Assembly (NCBI GenBank): GCA_031403955.1
Contig: JANNGR010000321.1
Coordinates: 1-11,503, forward strand
Direction of reading: 5' to 3'
DNA: 11,503 bases
Source of the DNA: CAISIP01 sp031403955
GTDB taxonomy: Bacteria; Pseudomonadota; Gammaproteobacteria; Burkholderiales; Burkholderiaceae_C
Positions 1-7,354 of the stretch are shown piece by piece. Every line of letters begins with the position of its first letter. The stretch's first letter is position 1. A program made the position numbers and the translations under genes. Below the pieces are notes generated by a model that saw only the letters and a list, made by a program, of their open reading frames with translations, was not told where the DNA came from and ran no database searches.

Positions 1-145
1 CAGAAACCCCACAAAAAACCCCACAGAAAACCCCACACACATCGTGCGCTGCGTTGAGACTACCTGCTACCCCTTGAGACAACTTTCCAATGTAAATCAA
101 TGACTTAGAAGGGCGTTTCGGGGTGGTAAGAGACCCCCTGAAACC
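1..145. other. Intergenic region downstream of yicC, with a 12-bp repeat
   Basis: No gene is supported here. The left edge holds three tandem 12-bp units, each starting CCCCACA (at 7, 19 and 31) and followed by A-rich bases. On the minus strand, the direction of yicC transcription, these read as TGTGGGG followed by T-rich stretches. A fourth CCCC run lies at 71-74. A GGGGT/ACCCC pair at 120-124 and 133-137 could form a small hairpin just past yicC, but no U-run follows it, so I do not call a terminator. The next gene downstream of yicC, often gmk in related genomes, would lie outside the window. Confidence 0.5.
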
Positions 146-1063
146 CTACTCTATGTTTTGCACCTGTTCACGCATTTGCTCAATCAACACCTTCATGTCG
201 ACCGCGATGTGGGTCAACGGCAGCGCGGCGGATTTGGAACCCATGGTGTTGGCTTCGCGGTGCAACTCCTGGATCAGGAAGTCAAGCCGCTTGCCGATCT
301 CGCCGCCTCGTGTGATCAGCCGCTCCAGTTCGTCGAGGTGTGAGTCCAGGCGGGTGATTTCTTCCGCCACGTCGATCCGCATCGCAAACGCCGTGGCTTC
401 GGCCAGCGCGCGGTCTTGCACCGCTTCGGGCACCACCGGGCCCTGGGCCGCGGACATGGCTTCTTTCCAGCGCTCGATAAAGCGCTGGCGCTGTTGCGCA
501 ACGAGTTGTGGAACCAGCGGCAACGCCTGTTGCGCGAGTTGTCGTATTTCGCCGATTTTCACCATCAGTGTGGCCGCCAGGCGCGCGCCCTCGCGCTTAC
601 GGGCGGAAAGCAGCTCCTGAAGTGCTTTTTCGGCCAGCGGCGCCACTTCCACGCTCCAGTCACGGGCGCTGACCTGTTCGGTCGCTGCAAGGCGCAACAC
701 ATCGGCGATGCTCAAGGGCTGGACGTCGGCGAGCCAGGTGCGGGCGGTATCCTGGACCGCATTGAGTCGTTGCAGCAGCCGTGCCGAGGGTTCCACCACC
801 GCGCCGCCGGTGGCGGCCTCGATCGACACGCGGACCTCGACTTTTCCGCGTTTGAGCTGGCCACCCAATATGTCGCGCAACACCGGTTCGAATTGACGCA
901 GCTCCTCTGGCAACTTGAAGGAAAGGTCCAGAAACCGGCTGTTGACGGACCGGATTTCCAGCCCCAGGCCGCTGCCGGAACCGCCTCTTGATTCGCCCGG
1001 CGCAGTGGCATTGGTGCCGCTGGTCTGGACCGCTGCGTACCCGGTCATACTGTAAACTGGCAT
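146..1063 (-). CDS. yicC: YicC/YloC family endoribonuclease
   Basis: This 305-residue protein matches the YicC family along its length. It has the hallmark N-terminus MPVYSMTGYA, the N-terminal stretch LEIRSVNSRFLDLSFKLPEE, and the C-terminal DUF1732-type region with EEITRLDSHLDEL, KRLDFLIQELHREANTMGSK and the terminal VDMKVLIEQMREQVQNIE. Family members (E. coli about 287 residues) are cytoplasmic oligomeric endoribonucleases implicated in small-RNA and mRNA turnover; that role is family knowledge and is not visible here. The ATG at 1061-1063 gives the expected N-terminus and has an AGAAG Shine-Dalgarno-like stretch about 8 nt upstream; M6 is a possible alternative start. An insert rich in Gly and Ser (residues 16-33, about GTNATAPGESRGGSGSG) lengthens the N-terminal part relative to E. 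coli. The gene is divergent from the kinase gene and ends with TAG at 146-148. Confidence 0.96.
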   Translation of the reverse strand: MPVYSMTGYAAVQTSGTNATAPGESRGGSGSGLGLEIRSVNSRFLDLSFKLPEELRQFEPVLRDILGGQLKRGKVEVRVSIEAATGGAVVEPSARLLQRLNAVQDTARTWLADVQPLSIADVLRLAATEQVSARDWSVEVAPLAEKALQELLSARKREGARLAATLMVKIGEIRQLAQQALPLVPQLVAQQRQRFIERWKEAMSAAQGPVVPEAVQDRALAEATAFAMRIDVAEEITRLDSHLDELERLITRGGEIGKRLDFLIQELHREANTMGSKSAALPLTHIAVDMKVLIEQMREQVQNIE

Positions 1064-1148
1064 GGCGTCACTTCTAATATATGGGAACGTTTCCCGGCGT
1101 TACCGGGCGCAACCGGACCGGATGCTGGCCGCAACTAATCTCTAACGT
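1064..1148. promoter_or_regulatory. Divergent yicC/kinase intergenic region with nested inverted repeats
   Basis: This 85-bp gap must carry the starts of both divergent transcripts. GGGAA (1083-1087) and TTCCC (1091-1095) form a perfect inverted repeat around CGT. CCCGG (1093-1097) and CCGGG (1103-1107) form a second one that overlaps the first, so the two are mutually exclusive as hairpins. An AT-rich patch at 1075-1082 (TAATATAT) resembles a -10 element on either strand, but I find no convincing -35 partner at 16-18 bp. No regulator can be named. Confidence 0.35.
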
Positions 1149-2156
1149 ATGTCAAAGGTCAAACCCGCTGCGCTGCCGTCGGATACCATGATTGGCGGAT
1201 ACCGGATTATCCGCAAAGTAGCGGCTGGTGGCTTCGGCCTGGTGTACCTGGCTCTGGATCCTGAAGGGCTGCAGGTAGCCGTCAAGGAGTATTTGCCTTC
1301 GTCGTTGGCTTCGCGTTCACCGGGTGAATTGGCGCCAACCGTGCCGCCGGAAAAACTCTCGTTGTACCGGCTCGGGCTGAAGAGTTTCTTTGAAGAAGGC
1401 CGCTCGTTGGCGCAGATTTCACACCCTTCGGTTGTCAGCGTGATGAACTTCTTTCGTGAGAACGAAACGGTTTACATGGTGATGAATTACCTCGAAGGCG
1501 CTGCATTGCAGGACTTCATAATTACCGCGCGTGACCAGAAGCAGCAAAAGGTGTTTCGCGAATCCACCATCCGTTCCCTGTTCGACGAGATTCTGCGCGG
1601 CCTGCGCATCGTTCACCAGCACAAGATGCTGCATCTGGACATCAAGCCGGCCAATATATTCATTACCGATGACAACAAGTCGGTGCTGATCGATTTTGGC
1701 GCGGCACGTGAGGTACTGAGCAAAGAGGGAAACTTCATTCGCCCCATGTACACGCCCGGTTTTGCGGCGCCCGAAATGTACCGGCGCGACTCGTCGATGG
1801 GCCCATGGACCGACATTTACGCGATTGGCGCCTGCATTTATGCCTGTATGCAGGGTTATCCACCCAACGAGGCGCCACAGCGGCTCGAAAAAGACCGTAT
1901 TGCGACCGCTTTGACCCGCTTGCGGGGTGTCTATTCGGACAACCTGATCGAGGTGGTTGAGTGGTGCATGGCGCTCGATCCGTTGTCACGTCCGCAGTCG
2001 GTGTTTGCTTTGCAGAAGGAGCTCAGTCGCGAGGGTGAGCGGCGCTACACCAAACTTTCCGTTGCCGAAAAAGTGCGCTTGCAGTTTGACACCATGGTGA
2101 CCGATACCAAGAAAAACTCCAAGACCCTCGCCAGCTCGGTGGTCAAGCCAAAATGA
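1149..2156 (+). CDS. Serine/threonine protein kinase (Hanks type, soluble)
   Basis: This 335-residue protein is a complete eukaryotic-like kinase domain, roughly residues 18-292. Visible motifs are the glycine loop AAGGFGLVY (25-33), the ATP lysine in VAVKEYLP (K46), a helix-C glutamate around E82/E83, the catalytic loop HLDIKPANI (D164, N169), the metal-binding DFG (182-184), the APE of the activation segment (207-209), D222 and R281. The usual HRD arginine is Leu163, so it is a non-RD kinase that may not depend on activation-loop phosphorylation. No transmembrane segment or sensor domain follows; the C-terminal 40 residues are basic and probably disordered. It would phosphorylate cytoplasmic proteins on Ser/Thr; the targets are unknown. 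The stop overlaps the phosphatase start as ATGA (2153-2156), so the two are probably translationally coupled. The ATG has no strong Shine-Dalgarno upstream. Confidence 0.95.
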   Translation: MSKVKPAALPSDTMIGGYRIIRKVAAGGFGLVYLALDPEGLQVAVKEYLPSSLASRSPGELAPTVPPEKLSLYRLGLKSFFEEGRSLAQISHPSVVSVMNFFRENETVYMVMNYLEGAALQDFIITARDQKQQKVFRESTIRSLFDEILRGLRIVHQHKMLHLDIKPANIFITDDNKSVLIDFGAAREVLSKEGNFIRPMYTPGFAAPEMYRRDSSMGPWTDIYAIGACIYACMQGYPPNEAPQRLEKDRIATALTRLRGVYSDNLIEVVEWCMALDPLSRPQSVFALQKELSREGERRYTKLSVAEKVRLQFDTMVTDTKKNSKTLASSVVKPK

Positions 2157-3067
2157 AGTTCTCCGTCTTTCAGGTCAGTCGCAAGGGCGGTCGGCAACTG
2201 AACGAAGACCGAATGGGCTACAGCTATACGCGTAGCTCGGGCATCCTGCTGCTGGCCGACGGAATGGGCGGGCATCCGCAGGGCGAGGTTGCGGCCCAGT
2301 TGACACTGCAAGCCATGTCGGCGTTGTACCAGAAGCAGGCCAACCCGGAGATCCATGACGTCACCGCTTTTCTGAACCTGGCCATCATGGCGGCGCATCG
2401 CCAGATCATCAAGTACGCGATTGAACGAGGCATGCTGGATACGCCGCGAACCACGGTAGTGGCGGCGGTGGTTCAAAACGGCAGCGCGAGCTGGGTGCAT
2501 TGTGGTGATTCCCGCCTGTACCTGGTGCGTGGCGGGCGGCTGGTAACACGCACGCGCGACCATTCCTACATGGAACAGCCACCGCTCAGCCAATCAAGGG
2601 CGCGCGCGGCCGAGCGCCTCAACCGCAATATTTTGTTCACCTGCCTGGGCTCGCCCACCAAACCGGTTTTTGACATCACCGGTCCGATTTTGCTGCAGCA
2701 GGGCGACAAGATCCTGCTTTGCTCGGACGGTCTGTGGGGTAGCCTGGCAGACGAAGATATCGTGCGACAGCTCAGTTCCAAGCCAGTTGGCAAGGCGGTG
2801 CCCGATCTGGTGGAGAGCGCGTTGCAAACAGCCGGTGCCACCAGTGACAATGTGACCGCCATCGCGCTGGAATGGGAAACCCCGGACGACTTCGAAAGCA
2901 CCAAAGGCAGCATCTCGACCGACCACATCCATGAGGGTGTGTTTGCCAGCACGGTTCAGTCCGGTGGCCTGGACTCCAGCAACGATGACCTTGACGATGC
3001 AGCGATCGAACGCTCGATTGCCGAGATCAACGAAGCCATCAAGCGCTCTGCCGCCAAACGACGCTAA
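2153..3067 (+). CDS. PP2C-family Ser/Thr protein phosphatase
   Basis: This 304-residue protein has a PP2C (PPM) domain over residues 1-240. Metal and phosphate-binding signatures are present in order: the NED motif (N17-D19), ADGMGGHPQGE (D36), RTT (99-101), GDSRLYL (118-124), SDGLWG (D192) and SDN (231-233). The catalytic set therefore looks intact and the enzyme should be a Mn/Mg-dependent phosphoserine/phosphothreonine phosphatase. Residues from about 243 onward form an acidic tail (many Asp, Ser, Ile) outside the catalytic fold. It shares an ATGA overlap with the upstream kinase, so the pair most likely forms a reversible phosphorylation switch made in fixed ratio. Neither protein has a membrane segment. 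Confidence 0.95.
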   Translation: MKFSVFQVSRKGGRQLNEDRMGYSYTRSSGILLLADGMGGHPQGEVAAQLTLQAMSALYQKQANPEIHDVTAFLNLAIMAAHRQIIKYAIERGMLDTPRTTVVAAVVQNGSASWVHCGDSRLYLVRGGRLVTRTRDHSYMEQPPLSQSRARAAERLNRNILFTCLGSPTKPVFDITGPILLQQGDKILLCSDGLWGSLADEDIVRQLSSKPVGKAVPDLVESALQTAGATSDNVTAIALEWETPDDFESTKGSISTDHIHEGVFASTVQSGGLDSSNDDLDDAAIERSIAEINEAIKRSAAKRR

Positions 3068-3074
3068 TTCTTCC

Positions 3075-3091
3075 TGGTGGCTGGTCCACCA
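3075..3091 (+). other. Small hairpin between the phosphatase gene and rph
   Basis: TGGTGG (3075-3080) and CCACCA (3086-3091) are perfect inverted copies around a 5-nt loop, 8 nt after the phosphatase stop codon and 18 nt before the preferred rph start. No U-run follows, so this is not a standard terminator. It covers the alternative upstream GTG at 3077 and would hide it in the mRNA. That supports the GTG at 3110 as the rph start. A regulatory role is inference only. Confidence 0.3.
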
Positions 3092-3109
3092 ATTCCCAGG
3101 TACCCAAAG

Positions 3110-3856
3110 GTGAATCACTACCAACGCAGCGGCGGGCGCGCCGCTGATCAAATGCGGCCGGTCCGCCTGACACGTGGCTACACCGTTTATGCCGAGGGTT
3201 CGGTGCTGGTGGAGTTCGGCGCGACCAAAGTCTTATGCACTGCATCGGTGGAGGAAAAGGTGCCTGGCCACAAACGCGGCAGTGGTGAAGGCTGGGTGAC
3301 GGCCGAATATGGCATGTTGCCGCGCGCTACCCACACCCGCGGCGAGCGCGAAGCCGCGCGTGGCAAACAAAGCGGACGCACGCAGGAAATACAGCGCCTG
3401 ATCGGGCGCTCGTTGCGCGCGGTGTTCGACCTTCGCGCGCTCGGGGAGAGGACGATACAGATCGATTGCGACGTGCTGCAGGCCGATGGTGGTACACGCA
3501 CGGCAAGCATCACCGGTGCTTACGTGGCCGCCCATGATGCGGTCAACAAATTGCTTGCTGGCGGCAAACTGGTGGCGTCGCCCATGGTTGCCGCGGTGGC
3601 AGCAATTTCAGTCGGAATCGTGCAGGGAACTCCTTTGCTGGATCTGGAATACACCGAAGACGTGGCATGTGATACCGACATGAACGTGGTGATGACCGGT
3701 GCTGGCCATTTTGTCGAGGTACAGGGCACGGCCGAGGGTGCCGCCTTCTCCCGCCTTGAGATGGATGCGCTGCTGGTGCTGGCCGAAAAGGGCATCGGTG
3801 AGCTGATGGTTATGCAACGGCAGTGCCTGGCCGCGTCACAGGCCGCTGCCGGTTGA
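3110..3856 (+). CDS. rph: Ribonuclease PH
   Basis: RNase PH is a phosphate-dependent 3'-to-5' exoribonuclease that trims the 3' trailer of tRNA precursors and works as a ring-shaped hexamer. The protein aligns with E. coli RNase PH throughout: MRPVRLTRGYTVYAEGSVLV, GEGWVTAEYGMLPRATHTR, the REAARGKQSGRTQEIQRLIG segment, CDVLQADGGTRTASITGA, DTDMNVVMT and FVEVQGTAEGAAFSR. The phosphate-binding GGTRTAS block is intact. I prefer the GTG at 3110 (248 residues) because it gives the family N-terminus about four residues before QRSGGRAADQ. An in-frame GTG at 3077 would add 11 residues but has no Shine-Dalgarno and lies in a hairpin. Some E. coli K-12 lines carry a frameshifted rph; this copy is full length. 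It follows the phosphatase gene closely and precedes rdgB by 19 nt. Confidence 0.95.
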   Translation: MNHYQRSGGRAADQMRPVRLTRGYTVYAEGSVLVEFGATKVLCTASVEEKVPGHKRGSGEGWVTAEYGMLPRATHTRGEREAARGKQSGRTQEIQRLIGRSLRAVFDLRALGERTIQIDCDVLQADGGTRTASITGAYVAAHDAVNKLLAGGKLVASPMVAAVAAISVGIVQGTPLLDLEYTEDVACDTDMNVVMTGAGHFVEVQGTAEGAAFSRLEMDALLVLAEKGIGELMVMQRQCLAASQAAAG

Positions 3857-3875
3857 CTGGGAGCCGGAGCCTGCC

Positions 3876-4481
3876 GTGAAGCCCAAATTGGTGTTGGCGT
3901 CCAACAACCGCGGCAAACTGGACGAACTGCAGGTCATGCTGGAGCCGCTCGGGTTCGAGCTGATTTGCCAGGCCACGCTCGGCATTCCCGAAGCGGATGA
4001 GCCGCATCGCACATTTGTCGAGAACGCACTGGTCAAGGCACGCCATGCCGCAACCGCAAGCGGGCTGCCGGCGCTGGCTGACGACGCGGGCTTGTGTGTG
4101 GATGCCTTTGGCGGGCAGCCGGGCGTGGACACGGCGTCTTATGCCACCCGCTTCGGTTATGCCAGCAGCGATGCCAACAACCTGCGCGCCCTGCTGGAGC
4201 AGATGCGCGGGGTGGACAACCGGCGTGCCGCGCTGGTGACTACGCTGGTTGCGTTGCGCAGCGCGGATGACCCCGAACCACTGATCGCGGTCGGCCGGGC
4301 GGTCGGTGAAATTACCCGTGAACCCATCGGTAGCCACGGATTCGGATTTGACCCGGTGATGTGGATACCGGAGTTTGGTCAGACCTTTGCCCAATTGCCG
4401 GTGGCCGTCAAAAACGCCAACAGCCATCGCGGTCGCGCCGCGCGTCTGATGCTCGAGATGATCCGCGAGCGCTGGGTCTGA
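3876..4481 (+). CDS. rdgB: RdgB/HAM1 non-canonical purine NTP pyrophosphatase (XTP/dITP diphosphatase)
   Basis: This 201-residue protein removes deaminated purine nucleotides (XTP, dITP, ITP) by cutting them to the monophosphate and pyrophosphate, so that they do not enter DNA or RNA. Family motifs are all visible: ASNNRGKLDEL at residues 8-18 (triphosphate-binding SNNxGK), TFVENALVKAR (46-56), LADDAGLCVDAFGGQPGV (67-84, with D70 at the catalytic Asp position), GFGFDPVMW (155-163) and NSHRGRA (182-188). Family proteins often have DDSGL and KxxSHRGRA; here the Ser is Ala, a common variant. The start codon is GTG at 3876, with GGAG at 3866-3869 spaced 6 nt upstream. It is the middle gene of an rph-rdgB-hemW string and its stop lies 3 nt before the hemW start. 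Confidence 0.96.
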   Translation: MKPKLVLASNNRGKLDELQVMLEPLGFELICQATLGIPEADEPHRTFVENALVKARHAATASGLPALADDAGLCVDAFGGQPGVDTASYATRFGYASSDANNLRALLEQMRGVDNRRAALVTTLVALRSADDPEPLIAVGRAVGEITREPIGSHGFGFDPVMWIPEFGQTFAQLPVAVKNANSHRGRAARLMLEMIRERWV

Positions 4482-4484
4482 ACC

Positions 4485-5684
4485 ATGGCCCTGCCCGATG
4501 TGACACATTACCTGCGCCCTGGCAGCCTGCAACTCAGCGCGCTGCCGCCGTTGTCGCTGTATGTGCACCTGCCGTGGTGCCTAAAAAAATGCCCGTACTG
4601 CGACTTCAATTCGCACCAATTGAGCACGCCGCAATTACCGGAACAACGTTACCTGGACGCGCTGGTGGCCGATCTGGAGGCGGCCCTGGAACTGGTGTGG
4701 GGGCGAACGGTGTACAGCATTTTCATCGGCGGGGGCACTCCCAGCCTGTTTTCGCCCCAGGCGATTGACCGGCTGCTGGCTGATATCCGCGCCCGCCTGC
4801 GTTTGGCGCCAGACTGTGAGATCACCCTTGAAGCCAACCCCGGCACCTTCGAGCGTGACCGGTTTCGCGCGTTTCGCAGCGCCGGCGTCACCCGACTGTC
4901 GGTGGGGGTGCAGAGCTTCAACGACGCCCACCTGAAGGCGCTCGGCCGGGTGCACGACAGCGCTCAGGCCCTGGCGGCCGTGCACGAGGCGGCGCAGGCT
5001 TTTGACACTTTCAACCTGGATCTGATGTACGCGCTGCCAGGCCAGACCCTGGCCGAGCTACGCCAGGACATGGCTACCGCGTTGTCTCTGCACAGCCCGC
5101 ATATCTCGATCTACCACCTGACGATCGAGCCGAACACCTATTTCGCGAAGTTCCCGCCACACTTGCCCGATCAGGACACCGCCTACGACATGCTGGACCT
5201 GGTCACTGAAATGACGCAAGCCGGCGGGCTGGATCGTTACGAAGTGTCGGCTTATGCCAGGCCCGGCCACCGCTGCTGGCACAACCTGAATTACTGGCAG
5301 TTTGGCGACTACCTTGGCATCGGCGCCGGGGCGCACAGCAAGCTCAGTTTTGCGCACCGGATCGTGCGCCAGGTGCGCCACCGCGATCCCAGGCTGTATA
5401 TGGAAAAGGCGTTGGCAGCCGACTGCGTGGCCAGCAGCCAGGAAGTAACCCGCGCCGATTTGCCGTTTGAGTTCATGCTCAATGCGCTGCGCTTGAAGGA
5501 CGGCTTCACGCTGGCGCATTACACGCAGCGCACCGGCCTGTCCATGACGGCGATCGAGAAGGGCTTATTGGAGGCCGAGCACAAGGGTTTGATCGAACGC
5601 GACCTGTCTGGCGTCAGACCGACCGCGCGCGGATTCGATTTCCTGAACGACTTGCAGGCGCTGTTCCTGCCGCAGCCGGCATGA
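4485..5684 (+). CDS. hemW: HemW radical SAM heme chaperone
   Basis: This is a 399-residue radical SAM protein. The cluster-binding CxxxCxxC is C32-LKK-C36-PY-C39, following SLYVHLPW. The glycine-rich SAM motif is GGGTPS (82-87) and LSVGVQSFND (138-147) follows. HNLNYW (266-271) matches the HNxxYW motif that marks HemW and heme binding; the fuller context is CWHNLNYWQFGDYLGIGAGA. The HemN C-terminal domain occupies roughly residues 310-395. Such proteins were long annotated as oxygen-independent coproporphyrinogen III oxidase (HemN-like), but the length, the single CxxxCxxC and HNxxYW fit the heme chaperone HemW, which delivers heme to respiratory enzymes. It starts 3 nt after rdgB and is surely co-transcribed with it. 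A strong inverted repeat overlaps its stop codon. Confidence 0.95.
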   Translation: MALPDVTHYLRPGSLQLSALPPLSLYVHLPWCLKKCPYCDFNSHQLSTPQLPEQRYLDALVADLEAALELVWGRTVYSIFIGGGTPSLFSPQAIDRLLADIRARLRLAPDCEITLEANPGTFERDRFRAFRSAGVTRLSVGVQSFNDAHLKALGRVHDSAQALAAVHEAAQAFDTFNLDLMYALPGQTLAELRQDMATALSLHSPHISIYHLTIEPNTYFAKFPPHLPDQDTAYDMLDLVTEMTQAGGLDRYEVSAYARPGHRCWHNLNYWQFGDYLGIGAGAHSKLSFAHRIVRQVRHRDPRLYMEKALAADCVASSQEVTRADLPFEFMLNALRLKDGFTLAHYTQRTGLSMTAIEKGLLEAEHKGLIERDLSGVRPTARGFDFLNDLQALFLPQPA

Positions 5685-5705
5685 ACGGTTGTCTCGAATG
5701 CCGGC
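5675..5705 (+). terminator. Inverted repeat across the hemW stop codon
   Basis: GCCGGCAT (5675-5682) and ATGCCGGC (5698-5705) are perfect 8-bp inverted copies with a 15-nt loop. The left arm covers the last hemW codons and the loop holds most of the stop codon. There is no downstream U-run, so it is not a classical Rho-independent terminator. It may stabilise the 3' end of the rph-rdgB-hemW message or separate it from the cyclase gene 28 nt downstream. Confidence 0.35.
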
Positions 5706-5732
5706 CGCGCACGGCGTTACAGTGGAGTTGAC

Positions 5733-6989
5733 ATGGACGCATCGAAAATAACCCAAGCCGTTGAACCGTCAGAGGGCGCCCGAGCGTCCACGTACGACAC
5801 GCTGTTCGGGCCGGCTGAAGGCTGGTCGCTGGAGCCGGTCGGCGTCTGGTTACTGACCGAAGCCCGCCTGATCCGGGACCCGGCAGCATTGGTGAGTGCT
5901 CTGATGGAACGGCTGAATGCCGCCGGTGCCCACATAGACCGGTTCCGGATCTCCAGCGGCACCTTGCACCCACAACTGCTTGCCTGGGGATTGATGTGGA
6001 GCCGTGCGGCCGGAGTGAAGCTGTGGGCCGGCCGCCACGGCGTGCAGCAAACCGACGCTTACCTGGGTAGCCCGATGCAGTATGTGCGCGAGCAAGGCAA
6101 GATGTTTCGCCAGCGGCTCGACAGCGGTGCCGGAGACGACGAGCACGAGTTGTTGCGCGAAGTACGTTCCGAGGGCATGACGGACTATGTTGCGCTGCCG
6201 ATGGTGTTTGGGTCGGGCAACTTCAGCGCGATCACCATTGCCACCGCCGCGCCGAGTGGTTTCAGCGACCATGATCTGGCGCGTTTCGATGCCCTGGCCA
6301 ATCTGTTTGCGCCGTTGTTCGAAATCATCACGGCGCGGCGCACCACGCTGGGCTTGCTCGACACCTTCGTCGGCCACCGCATCAGTGAACGCATATTGCA
6401 GGGGCAGGTAAAGCGCGGGGACGGCGAAAAAATCGAGGCTGCGTTCTGGTATTCCGACCTGCGCGGATTTACCGCCTTGAGCGAATCACTGCCCACCGAT
6501 CAGTTGTTGCTGCTGCTCAACGAATACTTTGAATATTGCGCGGCCGCAGCGGCGTCGCGTGGCGGCGAAATCCTGCAGTTCATCGGCGACGCCTGTCTGA
6601 TCGTGTTCGAGATCGGCAATCCCGCCGACGAAACGCGGGTCTGTGAGGCGGCGCTGGACGCCGCTGTGGACGCATTTGACTCGATCGCGGTTGTCAACCA
6701 TCGGCGCCGCCGCTCGGGGTTGCCGTTGATCGAGTTCGGGCTCGGCTTGCATCTGGGCAGCGTGGTGCATGCCAACGTCGGTTCGCCCGACCGGCTCGCG
6801 TTCAACGTGGTGGGGCCGGCGGTGAACATGACCGCGCGCATCCAGGCCATGACCAAGGAAATCGGTGTGCCGTTACTGCTGTCGGCCGACTTCGCGCGCC
6901 TGGTTCGCCGGCCATTGCGCAGTGTGGGACGCCACGACCTGCGCGGCGTCGCAAAAGCGCAGGAATTGTTCACCGTGGCACCCGAATAG
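5733..6989 (+). CDS. Class III nucleotidyl cyclase with N-terminal GAF-like domain
   Basis: This is a 418-residue soluble protein. Residues about 30-200 form a sensor-like domain of the GAF type seen in many proteobacterial cyclases (WLLTEARLIRDPAALVSALM, then EGMTDYVALPMVFGSGNFSA). Residues about 225-418 are a class III cyclase catalytic domain: metal-binding D242 in YSDLRGFTALSES and D286 in QFIGDACLIVFE, then GSPDRLAFNVVGPAVNMTAR with N365 and the transition-state R369. The catalytic metals and the Asn/Arg pair are kept. However, the lysine that normally reads adenine is Gln282 and the Asp/Thr partner position is Ala356, so substrate choice (ATP, GTP or other) cannot be assumed. No membrane segment is seen. 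GGAG lies about 7 nt before the ATG. The gene precedes a small acidic protein gene and probably shares its transcript. Confidence 0.93.
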   Translation: MDASKITQAVEPSEGARASTYDTLFGPAEGWSLEPVGVWLLTEARLIRDPAALVSALMERLNAAGAHIDRFRISSGTLHPQLLAWGLMWSRAAGVKLWAGRHGVQQTDAYLGSPMQYVREQGKMFRQRLDSGAGDDEHELLREVRSEGMTDYVALPMVFGSGNFSAITIATAAPSGFSDHDLARFDALANLFAPLFEIITARRTTLGLLDTFVGHRISERILQGQVKRGDGEKIEAAFWYSDLRGFTALSESLPTDQLLLLLNEYFEYCAAAAASRGGEILQFIGDACLIVFEIGNPADETRVCEAALDAAVDAFDSIAVVNHRRRRSGLPLIEFGLGLHLGSVVHANVGSPDRLAFNVVGPAVNMTARIQAMTKEIGVPLLLSADFARLVRRPLRSVGRHDLRGVAKAQELFTVAPE

Positions 6990-7021
6990 GCAATGTTTAT
7001 CACCCAGGGGAGGAATGACAC

Positions 7022-7354
7022 ATGCACATATTTTTTCCGCTAGCGCGCCGCCCTGCAGGGTCCGCGGGAGACGCCGGCGCGCAAGAGCCGGTGCTTGACG
7101 CCGGGCAAATCTACGTCGCCCGCGACCCGGACGATGAATCGGAATGGCAGTACCTCGGTAACCCTGAGATCGCCGCCAAAACCTCGCTCAAGGATGTGGT
7201 GGCCAGATTCATTCAGGACTGCCGCGGCGTAGACGGATCGATTGACCGGGACCATATTCCGGTTGCCCAGAAGGTCCGGGACGCATTGCTGCTGGCCGCA
7301 AAACAGATTGACGACGCGCTCGGCGCCCAAAACGGCAAGTCGCCACCGGATTGA
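7022..7354 (+). CDS. Small acidic protein of unknown function
   Basis: I do not recognise this 110-residue protein. It starts 32 nt after the cyclase stop and has a strong Shine-Dalgarno (GGGGAGG, about 8 nt before the ATG). The first 20 residues are hydrophobic or basic (MHIFFPLARRP) but do not make a clear signal peptide. The rest is acidic and soluble-looking: LDAGQIYVARDPDDESEWQY at residues 25-44, then LKDVVARFIQDC and a helical RDALLLAAKQIDDALG near the C-terminus. The close spacing suggests a partner or accessory of the cyclase, which is inference from position. Its full length is overlapped on the opposite strand by the open frame continuing from the EIIA gene. The ribosome binding site and composition make this strand the better coding candidate. 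Confidence 0.65.
   Translation: MHIFFPLARRPAGSAGDAGAQEPVLDAGQIYVARDPDDESEWQYLGNPEIAAKTSLKDVVARFIQDCRGVDGSIDRDHIPVAQKVRDALLLAAKQIDDALGAQNGKSPPD

Noticed and set aside
120..137. GGGGT/ACCCC hairpin as the yicC terminator
   Set aside because: Only 5 bp with an 8-nt loop and no U-run on the minus strand.
416..991. Plus-strand 191-codon frame inside yicC
   Set aside because: The minus strand encodes an unmistakable YicC; the plus frame has no family signature.
4485..5684. Oxygen-independent coproporphyrinogen III oxidase (HemN)
   Set aside because: The length and the HNxxYW motif fit the heme chaperone HemW better than HemN.
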